DNA of 64,000 bases from Candidatus Woesearchaeota archaeon. GTDB lineage: Archaea; Nanobdellota; Nanobdellia; Woesearchaeales; GCA-2686295. Shown one piece after another: positions 1-7,800 of this stretch. The position numbers and the translations under genes were made by a program. The notes below the pieces were generated by a model that saw nothing but the letters and a program-made list of their open reading frames with translations, was not told where the DNA came from and searched no databases. The stretch is from positions 32,791 to 96,790 of the forward strand of contig CALDOJ010000008.1 of assembly GCA_937912225.1 (NCBI GenBank), read 5' to 3'. Positions within the stretch are counted from its first letter, which is position 1. Each line of letters starts with the position of its first letter.

Positions 1-83
1 CCAGTATGTGCAAAATTTTTCTCTATAGGACCAATAATATTTCCTTTTGAGTCACATTTAACTAAAAGCTCTTTTTCGACCAT
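1..83 (-). CDS. N-terminus of a Nudix-like hydrolase (partial)
   Basis: An ATG at 83 on the minus strand opens a frame of 27 codons that runs off the window edge with no stop. The translation begins MVEKELLVKCDSKGNIIGPI and continues EKNFAHTG. A beta strand, then D-x-x-G-N-x-I-G and a downstream E/H, is how many Nudix/isopentenyl-diphosphate-isomerase-like proteins start, but the Nudix box itself would lie outside the window. A TATA-like stretch (ATATTTAAATAAAA, about 100-115) sits about 26 nt upstream of the ATG, which fits a leaderless start. Assignment from so few residues is tentative. Confidence 0.45.
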   Translation of the reverse strand, partial: MVEKELLVKCDSKGNIIGPIEKNFAHT

Positions 84-187
84 AGTTAAAAAAGTTTCAA
101 ATTTTATTTAAATATTATTATAATAAGCCCAAAGTTACAAAGAAACTCTTCTTTGAACTTCAGAAATTGCAAACAATTTCAGTAAGC

Positions 188-197
188 TTTATAAAGG
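188..197 (+). promoter_or_regulatory. TATA-like box of the rps13 operon
   Basis: TTTATAAAGG lies about 90 nt before the rps13 ATG. With the usual archaeal spacing of about 26 nt, transcription would begin near 218-222, giving a leader of about 65 nt, which is unusual in this window of nearly leaderless genes. The position is inferred from sequence alone. Confidence 0.45.
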
Positions 198-222
198 CAT
201 GATTTTTCCAGTACTTTATTCC

Positions 223-263
223 CGAGTGAATAGCGCATAGGGTTAAGTAAAAGCTATTTCTCG
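223..263 (+). promoter_or_regulatory. 5' leader hairpin of the rps13 operon
   Basis: CGAGTGAATAGC (223-234) pairs with GCTATTTCTCG (253-263) around an 18-nt loop. The stem has ten pairs, including one G-U, with one bulged T. It lies between the inferred transcription start and the rps13 ATG and could be a site for ribosomal-protein feedback control. No Shine-Dalgarno sequence is evident before the ATG. Confidence 0.4.
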
Positions 264-284
264 AATAATTAAAATTGATTAAAA

Positions 285-737
285 ATGACTCAAGAATTTA
301 AACACGTAATAAGGATTGTTAACACTGACTTAGATGGTAAAAAACAAGTTCTATTCGCACTAACAAAAATTAAAGGCGTAGGAGAAATGTTTGCAAACAT
401 GGCTTGTAAATTAGCAAGTGTAGCAACAAATACTAGAGCTGGAGATTTAACTGATGCAGAAGTAAAAAGATTAGAAGAAATTCTAAAAGAGCCATTACAA
501 CATGGAGCTCCAAACTGGATGATTAATAGAAAAAAAGATTATGAAACTGGTGAAGATAAACATTTGTTAACAGGCGATTTACAATTAACACAACAACTTG
601 ATGTTACTAGACTTAAAAAAATTAAATCTTACAGAGGTTTAAGACTTCAATGGGGCGTTCCTGTAAGAGGACAAAGAACAAGATCAAACTTCAGAAATAA
701 AAAAGGAAAAGGACTCGGAGTAAAGAGAAAAAAATAA
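285..737 (+). CDS. rps13: 30S ribosomal protein uS13
   Basis: Archaeal/eukaryotic-type uS13 of 150 aa, the usual length for the archaeal form. It sits in the head of the small subunit and contacts the P-site tRNA region. The N-terminal helix-two-turn-helix reads RIVNTDLDGKKQVLFALTKI, and the C-terminus has the typical basic tail RGLRLQWGVPVRGQRTRSNF followed by a lysine-rich end. It is the first gene of the conserved archaeal order uS13-uS4-uS11-RpoD. The ATG at 285 follows an AT-rich leader with a hairpin and has no clear SD. Confidence 0.97.
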   Translation: MTQEFKHVIRIVNTDLDGKKQVLFALTKIKGVGEMFANMACKLASVATNTRAGDLTDAEVKRLEEILKEPLQHGAPNWMINRKKDYETGEDKHLLTGDLQLTQQLDVTRLKKIKSYRGLRLQWGVPVRGQRTRSNFRNKKGKGLGVKRKK

Positions 738-746
738 GGTTATAAA

Positions 747-1460
747 ATGGGAGATCCAAAAAAAATTAGGAAAAAATATCAAGGACCTAGACATCCGTGG
801 GAAAAACTTAGAATCGACGAAGAAAAAGTATTAACAAAAGAATACGGTTTAAAAAATAAAAAAGAAATATGGATGATGGAAACAGTTTTAAAAAACTATA
901 AAGCACAAGTTAAAAAATTAATTTCAATGACTGATACACAAGCAGATCTTGAAAGAGAACAATTAAGATTAAAATTATTATCATACGGATTAATTGAATC
1001 AAATGATGCTTTAGATAAAGTATTGGGTTTAACAGTAAAAGATATTCTAGAACGAAGATTACAAACAATCATGTTCAAAAAAAATCTTGCAAAGTCTGTA
1101 AATCAAGCAAGACAATTCATTGTACATCATCATGTAACTGTTGATGGAACAAAAATGACTGCACCTTCATACTTAGTTAAAGTTAAAGAAGAAGGATTAA
1201 TCTCATTTGCAATGAAATCAGGATTATCAAGTCCGGACCATCCAGAGAGATATTCGGAAACAGTAGCTCCAAAAGTAGATAAAAAGAAAGAAGCAAAGCT
1301 AGCAGAAAAGAAAAAAGAAGAAGAAACTGAAGGAGTGGCTGCATTTGATGAAGTCCCAACAGAAGAAGAAGTAGTACTTGGTGACTTAAAGAAGAAAGCT
1401 AAAGTAGAAGCTAAAGAAGAAACATCTGAAAAACAACCTGGGGAAAAGAAAAATGAATGA
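747..1460 (+). CDS. rps4: 30S ribosomal protein uS4
   Basis: Primary 16S rRNA-binding protein uS4. The first 180 or so residues match the archaeal protein: N-terminal [17 protein letters not shown], then the S4 RNA-binding domain ([20 protein letters not shown], followed by [13 protein letters not shown]). The total of 237 aa is longer than a typical archaeal uS4 because of a low-complexity tail of about 55 residues rich in Lys and Glu. The gene starts 9 nt after rps13 stops and overlaps rps11 by 8 nt, indicating translational coupling. Confidence 0.96.
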   Translation: MGDPKKIRKKYQGPRHPWEKLRIDEEKVLTKEYGLKNKKEIWMMETVLKNYKAQVKKLISMTDTQADLEREQLRLKLLSYGLIESNDALDKVLGLTVKDILERRLQTIMFKKNLAKSVNQARQFIVHHHVTVDGTKMTAPSYLVKVKEEGLISFAMKSGLSSPDHPERYSETVAPKVDKKKEAKLAEKKKEEETEGVAAFDEVPTEEEVVLGDLKKKAKVEAKEETSEKQPGEKKNE

Positions 1461-1857
1461 TCAGCGTGAACAATTAAGATGGGGAGTTGCACATATTTAT
1501 GCATCATACAACAACACAATAATTCACATCACAGACATAACAGGGACAGAAACAATCACATTAGCTTCAGGTGGACAAGTTGTAAAAGCAGACAGATTAG
1601 AATCCTCGCCAACAGCAGCAATGGCAGCAGCAAAAAAAGCAGCAGAAGTTGCGCTTGATAAAGGAATTAGAGGAATTCATGTTAAAATTAAAGCTCCAGG
1701 CGGACATAACGGACCAATGAATCCAGGACCAGGAGCACAAGCAGCAATCAGATCATTATCAAGAAGAGGTCTAAAAATAGGCTTCATCGAAGACATAACT
1801 CCTATTCCGCACGGTGGTTGCAGGAAAAAAGGGGGACGAAGAGGGAGGAGAGTATAA
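1453..1857 (+). CDS. rps11: 30S ribosomal protein uS11
   Basis: Platform protein uS11, 134 aa. The sequence [20 protein letters not shown], the GGQVVKADR segment and the C-terminal [19 protein letters not shown] are family hallmarks; the basic tail contacts rRNA and mRNA. The start lies inside the last codons of rps4, and the stop is directly followed by the ATG of rpoD at 1858, so this is one transcription and translation unit. Confidence 0.97.
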   Translation: MNDQREQLRWGVAHIYASYNNTIIHITDITGTETITLASGGQVVKADRLESSPTAAMAAAKKAAEVALDKGIRGIHVKIKAPGGHNGPMNPGPGAQAAIRSLSRRGLKIGFIEDITPIPHGGCRKKGGRRGRRV

Positions 1858-2637
1858 ATGGAACTAAAACTACTTACTAAAGGAAAAGATAAAATTACTT
1901 TTTTATTAAAAGGAGTAGATATTTCGTACGCTAATACTCTAAGAAGAATAATGATGGCTGAAGTGCCAACACTAGCAATTGAAGACGTAGAGTTCAAAGC
2001 AAACAATTCAATTTTATACGATGAAATTGTTGCTCATAGATTAGGATTAGTACCAATAAAAACAGATTTAAAATCATACAATTTCGTAGAAGAATGCAAA
2101 TGTAAAGGTAAAGGATGCGGACATTGTCAATTAAAATTAACTTTGAAAACAAAAGGCGTAGGGTATGTATACGCAGGAGACATGAAGTCAAAAGATCCAA
2201 ACTGCAAACCAGTTTATCCAAAAACACCAATTTCAAAAATAATTGATAAACAAGAAATGCAATTTGAAGCAACAGCAATTCTTGGAGTAGGAAAAGAACA
2301 TGCAAAATGGAGTCCAGGACTAGTCTTTTACAAATACAATCCAATAGTTAAAATTAATAAAAATCCAGACAACGCTGAAGAAATTGAAGCAAAATGTCCT
2401 GCAAGAGTTTTTGACTTAAAAAAAGATAAGTTATCAGTGAACGCAAAAAATGAATCAGCATGTATATTATGTAATGAATGCGTAGAACTAAGTAATGATC
2501 AAATAGAACTTCAAAATTCAGACGAATTCATATTTACAGTAGAATCGTGGGGTCAACTAGATCCTAAAGAAATGGTTGTAAAAGCATTTGAAATTTACAA
2601 CAAGCAAATAGACGAGTTTACAAAGCAACTCAAGTAG
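1858..2637 (+). CDS. rpoD: DNA-directed RNA polymerase subunit D
   Basis: Archaeal counterpart of bacterial alpha and eukaryotic Rpb3, forming the assembly platform with subunit L. The dimerization segment DISYANTLRRIMMAEVPTLAIEDVEF is near the N-terminus. Mid-protein there is a compact cysteine cluster, C-K-C-K-G-K-G-C-G-H-C. A second cluster, CP (about residue 180) with C-I-L-C-N-E-C (about residue 200-206), resembles the ferredoxin-like Fe-S site found in many archaeal RpoD proteins. At 259 aa it is of normal length. The last gene of the uS13 operon, followed by an AT-rich hairpin. Confidence 0.96.
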   Translation: MELKLLTKGKDKITFLLKGVDISYANTLRRIMMAEVPTLAIEDVEFKANNSILYDEIVAHRLGLVPIKTDLKSYNFVEECKCKGKGCGHCQLKLTLKTKGVGYVYAGDMKSKDPNCKPVYPKTPISKIIDKQEMQFEATAILGVGKEHAKWSPGLVFYKYNPIVKINKNPDNAEEIEAKCPARVFDLKKDKLSVNAKNESACILCNECVELSNDQIELQNSDEFIFTVESWGQLDPKEMVVKAFEIYNKQIDEFTKQLK

Positions 2638-2658
2638 ACATACTCATAACGTTCATGC

Positions 2659-2691
2659 GAGGGCAAACAAAAACAAAGTTTTTGAGTCCTC
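2659..2691 (+). terminator. Hairpin between rpoD and tRNA-Leu
   Basis: A 7-bp perfect stem, CAAAAAC (2668-2674) with GTTTTTG (2678-2684) and an AAA loop, lies inside an outer GAGG/CCTC pairing. It is located just after rpoD. There is no long U-tract, so it could be a terminator or a processing site before the tRNA. Confidence 0.4.
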
Positions 2692-2705
2692 ACTCACTAA
2701 CGTTC

Positions 2706-2791
2706 GCGAGGGTGTCGGAGTCTGGTCAATCGACTACGGTTGAGGGCCGTAGACCTTAGTGGTTGCGCGGGTTCAAATCCCGTCCTTCGCA
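2706..2791 (+). tRNA. tRNA-Leu (GAG)
   Basis: Cloverleaf read by eye. The acceptor arm GCGAGGG pairs with CCTTCGC (one G-U) and A73 is the discriminator. The anticodon stem TACGG/CCGTA closes the loop TTGAGGG, giving anticodon GAG. A long variable arm (class II tRNA) precedes a T arm with loop TTCAAAT. CCA is not encoded; the sequence after A73 is TCA. Its place directly before eL18 matches the known archaeal tRNA-Leu/eL18/uL13/uS9 gene order. The 3' end is only 14 nt from the eL18 ATG. Confidence 0.95.
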
Positions 2792-2805
2792 TCAAAATCA
2801 GAAAA

Positions 2806-3165
2806 ATGAAAAAAGAAAACAATAAAAACGAACAATTGAAGAGCCTAATACGAGAGCTCAAAAAGACTGCGATAGATAATGATGTAAAAATCTGGAAAAG
2901 ACTAGCAGTAGATCTAGAAAAACCATCTAGGCAAAGAAGAGTTGTTAATGTTTTCAAAATTGAACAATACTCAAAACCAAATGAAATCATAGTTGTTCCA
3001 GGAAAAGTACTAGGAACAGGTGTTTTAAGTAAAAAAGTAGATGTAGCAGCTTACAATTTCTCAGATGAAGCATATAAAAAAATCTCAGAAAAAGGGTCAG
3101 CAATTTCAATCACAGAATTAATGAAAAAAAACCCTCAGGGTAAAAAAATTAGAATACTAGGATAA
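2806..3165 (+). CDS. rpl18e: 50S ribosomal protein eL18
   Basis: Large-subunit protein eL18, 119 aa from the ATG at 2806. An earlier in-frame ATG at 2740 lies inside tRNA-Leu and is rejected. Family signals are WKRLAVDLEKPSRQRRVVNV, then VPGKVLGTGVL and the C-terminal GKKIRILG. The leader from the tRNA 3' end is only 14 nt, so tRNA 3' processing would create a very short-leader mRNA. uL13 starts one base after this gene's stop. Confidence 0.95.
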   Translation: MKKENNKNEQLKSLIRELKKTAIDNDVKIWKRLAVDLEKPSRQRRVVNVFKIEQYSKPNEIIVVPGKVLGTGVLSKKVDVAAYNFSDEAYKKISEKGSAISITELMKKNPQGKKIRILG

Positions 3166-3166
3166 A

Positions 3167-3583
3167 ATGATAATTGACGCAACAAATTTAATATTAGGAC
3201 GAATCGCAACTATTGCAGCTAAAAAAGCACTATTAGGAGAAACAGTAGATATAATTAATTGCGAGAAAGCAGTTATTACTGGTCTTCGAAAAACAATCTT
3301 AGAAAAATACCAAAGAAAAAGTGCAATGGGATCGCCAAGTACAGGTCCATATATTGCAAGAATGCCTGATAAATTTGTAAAAAGAGCACTTAGAGGAATG
3401 ATTCCTTATAAACAACCAAAAGGAGTTGCAGCGTTAAAAAGATTAATGTGTTATTCAGGAGTACCTGAAGAATTTAAAGATAAAAAAGCAGAAACAATCG
3501 AAGAAGCAAACATTTCAAAATTAGCAAACTTAAACTTTGTCACAGTAAAAGAAATCTGTTTAAACTTAGGAGGAAATTTGTAA
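3167..3583 (+). CDS. rpl13: 50S ribosomal protein uL13
   Basis: uL13, 138 aa, an early-assembling large-subunit protein. The start MIIDATNLILGRIATIAAKK and the segment KRALRGMIPYKQPKGVAALK are typical of the archaeal form. The gene is packed between eL18 and uS9 with 1-nt gaps, so all three are almost certainly one transcript. Confidence 0.96.
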   Translation: MIIDATNLILGRIATIAAKKALLGETVDIINCEKAVITGLRKTILEKYQRKSAMGSPSTGPYIARMPDKFVKRALRGMIPYKQPKGVAALKRLMCYSGVPEEFKDKKAETIEEANISKLANLNFVTVKEICLNLGGNL

Positions 3584-3584
3584 G

Positions 3585-3983
3585 ATGAAAAAGCCTATTC
3601 ATACAAGCGGAAAGAGAAAAATGGCCGTTGCAAGAGTTACATTAAAAGAAGGAACAGGAAAAGTTACTGTTAACAAAAAATCTCTTGATCAAGTAGAACC
3701 AGAAATGGCTAGAATGAAACTAAGTGAACCACTTTTACTAGCAAATCAATTCGCAGATAAAGTAGATATCAAAATTAGCGTCAAAGGAGGCGGATTTATG
3801 AGTCAAGCAGAAGCTTGTAGATTAGCAGTTGCAAGAGCACTTTCAAGATATCAAACAAAATTAAAAGAAGTATTCATGGAATATGATCGACAACTATTAG
3901 TTGCAGATGTTAGAAGAAGAGAATCTTCAAAACCAAACAGTCAAGGAAAAGCAAGGTCAAAAAGACAGAAATCTTATAGATGA
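3585..3983 (+). CDS. rps9: 30S ribosomal protein uS9
   Basis: uS9, 132 aa. HTSGKRKMAVARVTLKEGTG is at the N-terminus and DVRRRESSKPNSQGKARSKR near the C-terminus, ending in the conserved QKSYR, whose terminal Arg reaches the P-site tRNA in characterized ribosomes. Fourth element of the tRNA-Leu/eL18/uL13/uS9 unit. Confidence 0.97.
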   Translation: MKKPIHTSGKRKMAVARVTLKEGTGKVTVNKKSLDQVEPEMARMKLSEPLLLANQFADKVDIKISVKGGGFMSQAEACRLAVARALSRYQTKLKEVFMEYDRQLLVADVRRRESSKPNSQGKARSKRQKSYR

Positions 3984-4007
3984 TTCCTGTTTATTAAAGG
4001 TGATAAT

Positions 4008-4205
4008 ATGATAATACCAATCAGATGTTTTAGTTGTGGAAAACCAGTAGCACATTTATGGGAAGAATACCAACAAAAACTAAAAAAGAAAGAAACTGCT
4101 AAAAAAGCAATGGACGACTTAGGATTAGAAAGGTATTGTTGTAGAACTCTATTCTTAGGTCATGTTGACCTGATTGACACAGCAGCTAAATTCAAAAAAT
4201 TCTAA
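4008..4205 (+). CDS. rpoN: DNA-directed RNA polymerase subunit N
   Basis: Zinc-binding RNA polymerase subunit, homologue of eukaryotic Rpb10. At 65 aa it has the expected size. The MIIPIRCFSCGKPV start gives CxxC, and RYCCRTLFLGHVDLID supplies the adjacent CC pair that completes the zinc site. An SD-like AAAGGTGA precedes the ATG, 24 nt after uS9. In many archaea rpoK and enolase follow; here leuS follows instead. Confidence 0.96.
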   Translation: MIIPIRCFSCGKPVAHLWEEYQQKLKKKETAKKAMDDLGLERYCCRTLFLGHVDLIDTAAKFKKF

Positions 4206-4282
4206 GTTTTTTTGAAATATTCTTTGAATTTGGCTTTTTATGAAAAAATATATTAATTAGCAGTTCATTCAAATACTATACT

Positions 4283-6958
4283 ATGAGCACTTTTAAAGAA
4301 ATTGCCGATAAATGGCAAAAAAAATGGAAAGAAGCAAAAATCTTTGAAGTTAAAGAAGACGCTAAAAAAAAGAACTTCTATTGTCTAGAAATGTATCCTT
4401 ATCCTTCTGGAAAATTACATATGGGTCATGTAAGAAACTATGCTATTGGAGATGCTTTTGCTCGATATAAAAGAATGAGCGGATTTAATGTTCTATACCC
4501 AATGGGTTATGACTCATTTGGTTTACCTGCAGAAAATGCAGCTATTAAAAATAAGACTAATCCTCGAGAGTGGACTGATAAAAATATTATAACCATGAGA
4601 GAACAACAAGAAATGCTAGGATTAAGTTATGATTGGTCAAGACAAGTAAAAAGTCACGACCCAAATTATTTTAAATGGAACCAATGGATTTTTACTAAAT
4701 TATTCGAAGAAGGATTAGCTTACAAAAAAGAATCTTTTGTTAACTGGTGTCCTAGTTGTAATACTGTTCTTGCAAATGAACAAGCACAAGGAGGAACCTG
4801 TGACCGTTGTAAATCTGTTGTTGAACAAAAAGAACTTAATCAATGGTATTTCAAAATTAGAGACTTTGCAGATGAGCTTTTAGATGGTTTAAAAGATTTA
4901 GACTGGCCTGAAAGAGTAAAAACAATGCAAACAAATTGGATTGGAAAAAGTCACGGAACAAATATTATTTTCGAAATTGAAAATGACGACCCAATTAAGA
5001 TTTTCACGACGAGACCAGATACTCTTTACGGAGTTACATTCATGGTTTTTGCACCAGAACATCCAAAAATTTCTGAATGGGTAAAAGGAACAAAATACGA
5101 AAAAGATTTCAAAAAATTATTTACAGAAGTAATGAAAGAAGATCCTTTTCAAAGAACATCTGAAGAATCAGAAAAGAAAGGAATGTTTACAGGAAAATAT
5201 GCAATTAATCCAGTAACAGAAGAAAAAATCCCTATTTACGTTGGAAATTTTGTTTTATATGAATACGGTGGTGGAGCTGTAATGGCAGTACCAGCACATG
5301 ATCAAAGAGATTTCATGTTTGCAAAGAAATTTAATATTCCAATAAAAGTTGTAATCAAACCAGATGCATTTGATATTGATTCAGAAAAAATGTCAAGAGC
5401 ATATCTTGGCGATGGAACATTAACTAATTCTGAAGACTTTGATGGTTTAAGAAATAGAGATGCAATTAGTGAAATTTCTAACGAGTTAAAAAAACAGAAA
5501 AAAGGCGGACCAACAATTGAATACAAATTAAGAGATTGGCTTATTTCTAGACAAAGATATTGGGGTACACCAATACCAATAATTTATTGTGATAAATGTG
5601 GTATAGTTCCAGTTCCTGAATCTGATTTACCAGTAGACTTACCTTCAGACGTGAAGTTCACAGGAAAAGGAAACCCGCTTGAAACAAGCAATTCATTTGT
5701 TAATTGTAAATGTCCTAAATGTAAAGGTTCTGCAAAACGAGAAACAGATACGATGGACACTTTTGTAGACAGTTCATGGTATTTCTTAAGATATACAGAT
5801 CCACAAAATTCAACTAAACCATTTGATGCTAAAAAAGTAAATTATTGGTTACCAGTAGATCAATATATTGGTGGAATAGAACATGCAATTTTACATTTAC
5901 TTTATGCAAGATTTTTTACAAAAGCACTTCGAGATTTAGGACTTCATAATGTTAATGAGCCGTTCCAAAGATTACTATGTCAAGGAATGGTCTTAAAAGA
6001 CGGAACTAAGATGAGTAAGAGTGTTGGCAATGTTGTTGACCCAGGACCAATAATTGATGAATATGGACCCGATACAGCAAGATTATTTATGTTATTTACA
6101 TCACTTCCGGAAAAAGAATTAGAATGGTCAGAACAAGGTGTAGCAGGAAATTATCGATTCTTAAATAGAGTTTATAATTTATTAGAAGCAGATTATAAAA
6201 CTCGAACTGATAAAAATAATAAAGATAAACATTTAATTTCAAAATTACACAGCACTATTAAAGAAGTCACAGAATTCATGGAAGAATTCAAATTAAGTCT
6301 TGCAATTGGAAAAATAATGGAATTAGTAAATACTATTAATTCTTACAAAGAAGACCTAGTCAATGAATCTATTTACAAAGAAGTTGTTGAAAAATTAATT
6401 CTTTTAGTTTCACCATTTGTTCCACATATTGCAGAAGAACTATGGGAAAAAGCAGGAAACAAAAACTTTGTATCACTAGAAGAATGGCCTAGCTACGATG
6501 AGAAAAAGATTGATACAAAAGCAGAAGCTTACGAAGAAATAGCAAGTCAAACAACTGCCGACATTAATAAAGTATTAGAATTAATTGGAATGAAAAAACC
6601 ATCTAAAATTAAATTAATAGTTTCAGCAAAATGGAAGTATGATTTCTTTAAATTGTTCAAAAGTGAAATTGCAAAAACTAGGGATGTAAAAGTTTTGATG
6701 GGTGTAATCTTAAAAGAAAAAGAAATGAAAGCTCACGGACAAGATGTTGTAAAAATGATTCCAGTACTTGCAAAAGATATTACCAAATTACCAAAAGAAG
6801 TTCTTGATCAAAAAACAGAATTAGAAAGCTTAAACGAAGTAAGCAAAAAATTAGAAGAAGAATTCTCGTGCAAGATAGAAGTTGAAGCGGCTGATATTAG
6901 TAAAGAAGCAAAAGCAAGAGTTGCAAACCCAGGAAAACCGGCAATACTAGTTGAGTAG
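4283..6958 (+). CDS. leuS: Leucyl-tRNA synthetase, bacterial-type core
   Basis: Class I synthetase charging tRNA-Leu, 891 aa. HIGH-type motif HMGH is near residue 48 in [18 protein letters not shown], and KMSKS appears as [12 protein letters not shown] zinc knuckle (CPSC...CDRC) precedes the editing domain [14 protein letters not shown], and a second cysteine group follows near residue 435. The order of modules and the sequences [11 protein letters not shown] and [14 protein letters not shown] are those of bacterial LeuRS, not the archaeal/eukaryotic form. The last 100 or so residues ([10 protein letters not shown], ending [10 protein letters not shown]) look more like the C-terminal appendage of archaeal LeuRS. 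Own promoter region upstream (4206-4282). Confidence 0.95.
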   Translation: MSTFKEIADKWQKKWKEAKIFEVKEDAKKKNFYCLEMYPYPSGKLHMGHVRNYAIGDAFARYKRMSGFNVLYPMGYDSFGLPAENAAIKNKTNPREWTDKNIITMREQQEMLGLSYDWSRQVKSHDPNYFKWNQWIFTKLFEEGLAYKKESFVNWCPSCNTVLANEQAQGGTCDRCKSVVEQKELNQWYFKIRDFADELLDGLKDLDWPERVKTMQTNWIGKSHGTNIIFEIENDDPIKIFTTRPDTLYGVTFMVFAPEHPKISEWVKGTKYEKDFKKLFTEVMKEDPFQRTSEESEKKGMFTGKYAINPVTEEKIPIYVGNFVLYEYGGGAVMAVPAHDQRDFMFAKKFNIPIKVVIKPDAFDIDSEKMSRAYLGDGTLTNSEDFDGLRNRDAISEISNELKKQKKGGPTIEYKLRDWLISRQRYWGTPIPIIYCDKCGIVPVPESDLPVDLPSDVKFTGKGNPLETSNSFVNCKCPKCKGSAKRETDTMDTFVDSSWYFLRYTDPQNSTKPFDAKKVNYWLPVDQYIGGIEHAILHLLYARFFTKALRDLGLHNVNEPFQRLLCQGMVLKDGTKMSKSVGNVVDPGPIIDEYGPDTARLFMLFTSLPEKELEWSEQGVAGNYRFLNRVYNLLEADYKTRTDKNNKDKHLISKLHSTIKEVTEFMEEFKLSLAIGKIMELVNTINSYKEDLVNESIYKEVVEKLILLVSPFVPHIAEELWEKAGNKNFVSLEEWPSYDEKKIDTKAEAYEEIASQTTADINKVLELIGMKKPSKIKLIVSAKWKYDFFKLFKSEIAKTRDVKVLMGVILKEKEMKAHGQDVVKMIPVLAKDITKLPKEVLDQKTELESLNEVSKKLEEEFSCKIEVEAADISKEAKARVANPGKPAILVE

Positions 6959-6994
6959 AATAGTTTTATAAATATTATTAAGTTTCTATTATTT

Positions 6995-7300
6995 ATGTTT
7001 ATTCAAGATTTAGTTAAAGCTTATGAAGCAATGGTTGATGGAACAAATTTTCTTTACAAATGTCAAGAACAAAAGATTACTAGAGATGATTTAGAGAATT
7101 TAGTTTATCCAGAAATGACTCAAGAGTTTAATGAATTAAACCAAAGAGGAGCAGATCTTAGAAAAGATAAGTCTGACCTTAGAATTTTAATATACCAATC
7201 ATTAGTTTACCCGGTTCATTGGATGTTAGATCATAAAAAAATAACTGATTCTAAAGAGTACGTGCAAAAACATATTTTGAATAGATGTAATTTAGAATGA
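6995..7300 (+). CDS. Hypothetical small soluble protein
   Basis: 101 aa, predicted mostly helical, with no signal peptide or membrane segment. I do not recognize a family. It starts 36 nt after leuS; a TATA-like TTTATAAATATTATTAAG just before the ATG suggests a separate leaderless transcript. Its 3' end overlaps by 9 bp with a convergent 38-codon membrane ORF. Codon use resembles the neighbours, supporting a real gene. Confidence 0.7.
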   Translation: MFIQDLVKAYEAMVDGTNFLYKCQEQKITRDDLENLVYPEMTQEFNELNQRGADLRKDKSDLRILIYQSLVYPVHWMLDHKKITDSKEYVQKHILNRCNLE

Positions 7301-7408
7301 TTTGGTCTTATGTTTTCTCTTAGCAATTAAATACATAACATAAATTATACTGCCAATAAGAACTAAGCTTAATACTCTTGATAGAATTTCTGCAGTTAAT
7401 TGATTCAT
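7292..7408 (-). CDS. 38-aa single-pass membrane microprotein (candidate)
   Basis: A complete minus-strand frame from ATG at 7408 to TAA. The product MNQLTAEILSRVLSLVLIGS continues IIYVMYLIAKRKHKTKSF: one hydrophobic helix of about 18 residues followed by a strongly basic tail, so the C-terminus is predicted cytoplasmic. It lies directly downstream of the minus-strand SRP RNA gene. No homologue can be named; the clean amphipathic/hydrophobic/basic pattern is the only support. Confidence 0.45.
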   Translation of the reverse strand: MNQLTAEILSRVLSLVLIGSIIYVMYLIAKRKHKTKSF

Positions 7409-7417
7409 ATTAAAAAG

Positions 7418-7680
7418 TGCGCGCCTAAAGGTGGATATACATAAAGACAACAGCTACCTTGCTTCTTCCTCAGTCCTGCAACCCCCAAAGCACCAAAATA
7501 AGTATTTAGAGCTGCTTCATTCCTGATCTGACTCAGTTCATAAAAATTTCGATCAATGAGGACAAGACGTCGACGTCCAAAACAAGACCGTTGAACATCA
7601 GGCATACCGCCCTTTAGGCTTCGACTCCGCCGTGCATCCCGTTTGCGGTGATAGGTGAGGGCGAACCACCCAGTCTAGCA
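7418..7680 (-). ncRNA. Signal recognition particle (7S) RNA
   Basis: On the minus strand, the helix 8 signature GATCAGGAATGAAGCAGCTC (7528 down to 7509) carries the GGAA tetraloop and the GAAGCAGC asymmetric loop bound by SRP54. The 5' region has the helix 3/4 loops, GGGTGGTTCGCCCTCACC, as in archaeal 7S RNAs. Length of about 260 nt is slightly short for archaea. A TATA box lies about 25 nt upstream, and a T-run follows the 3' end at 7416-7412. Ends are estimated. The RNA scaffolds SRP19/SRP54 for co-translational targeting. Confidence 0.86.
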
Positions 7681-7700
7681 AAAACAGTGAAGAGATTTTT

Positions 7701-7710
7701 CTTTTTAAAG
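7701..7710 (-). promoter_or_regulatory. TATA box of the SRP RNA gene
   Basis: CTTTAAAAAG read on the minus strand, centred about 26 nt before the inferred 5' end of the SRP RNA near 7680. Confidence 0.5.
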
Positions 7711-7800
7711 CTATCTGTTTATATTGCAGTATACATATGTATTACATTCTTTTAGAAAAGTTTATTAATTCAAATATCATTTTAAACTTTGGGGATTAGA

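Noticed and set aside
2740..2805. Upstream in-frame ATG for eL18
   Set aside because: It lies inside tRNA-Leu; the ATG at 2806 gives the normal N-terminus.
2697..2990. Minus-strand reading frame of 97 codons
   Set aside because: It covers the tRNA-Leu gene and the antisense of eL18; the tRNA and ribosomal protein are both clear.
7405..7605. Minus-strand frame of 66 codons
   Set aside because: It is a chance frame through the SRP RNA; the RNA signature explains the sequence.
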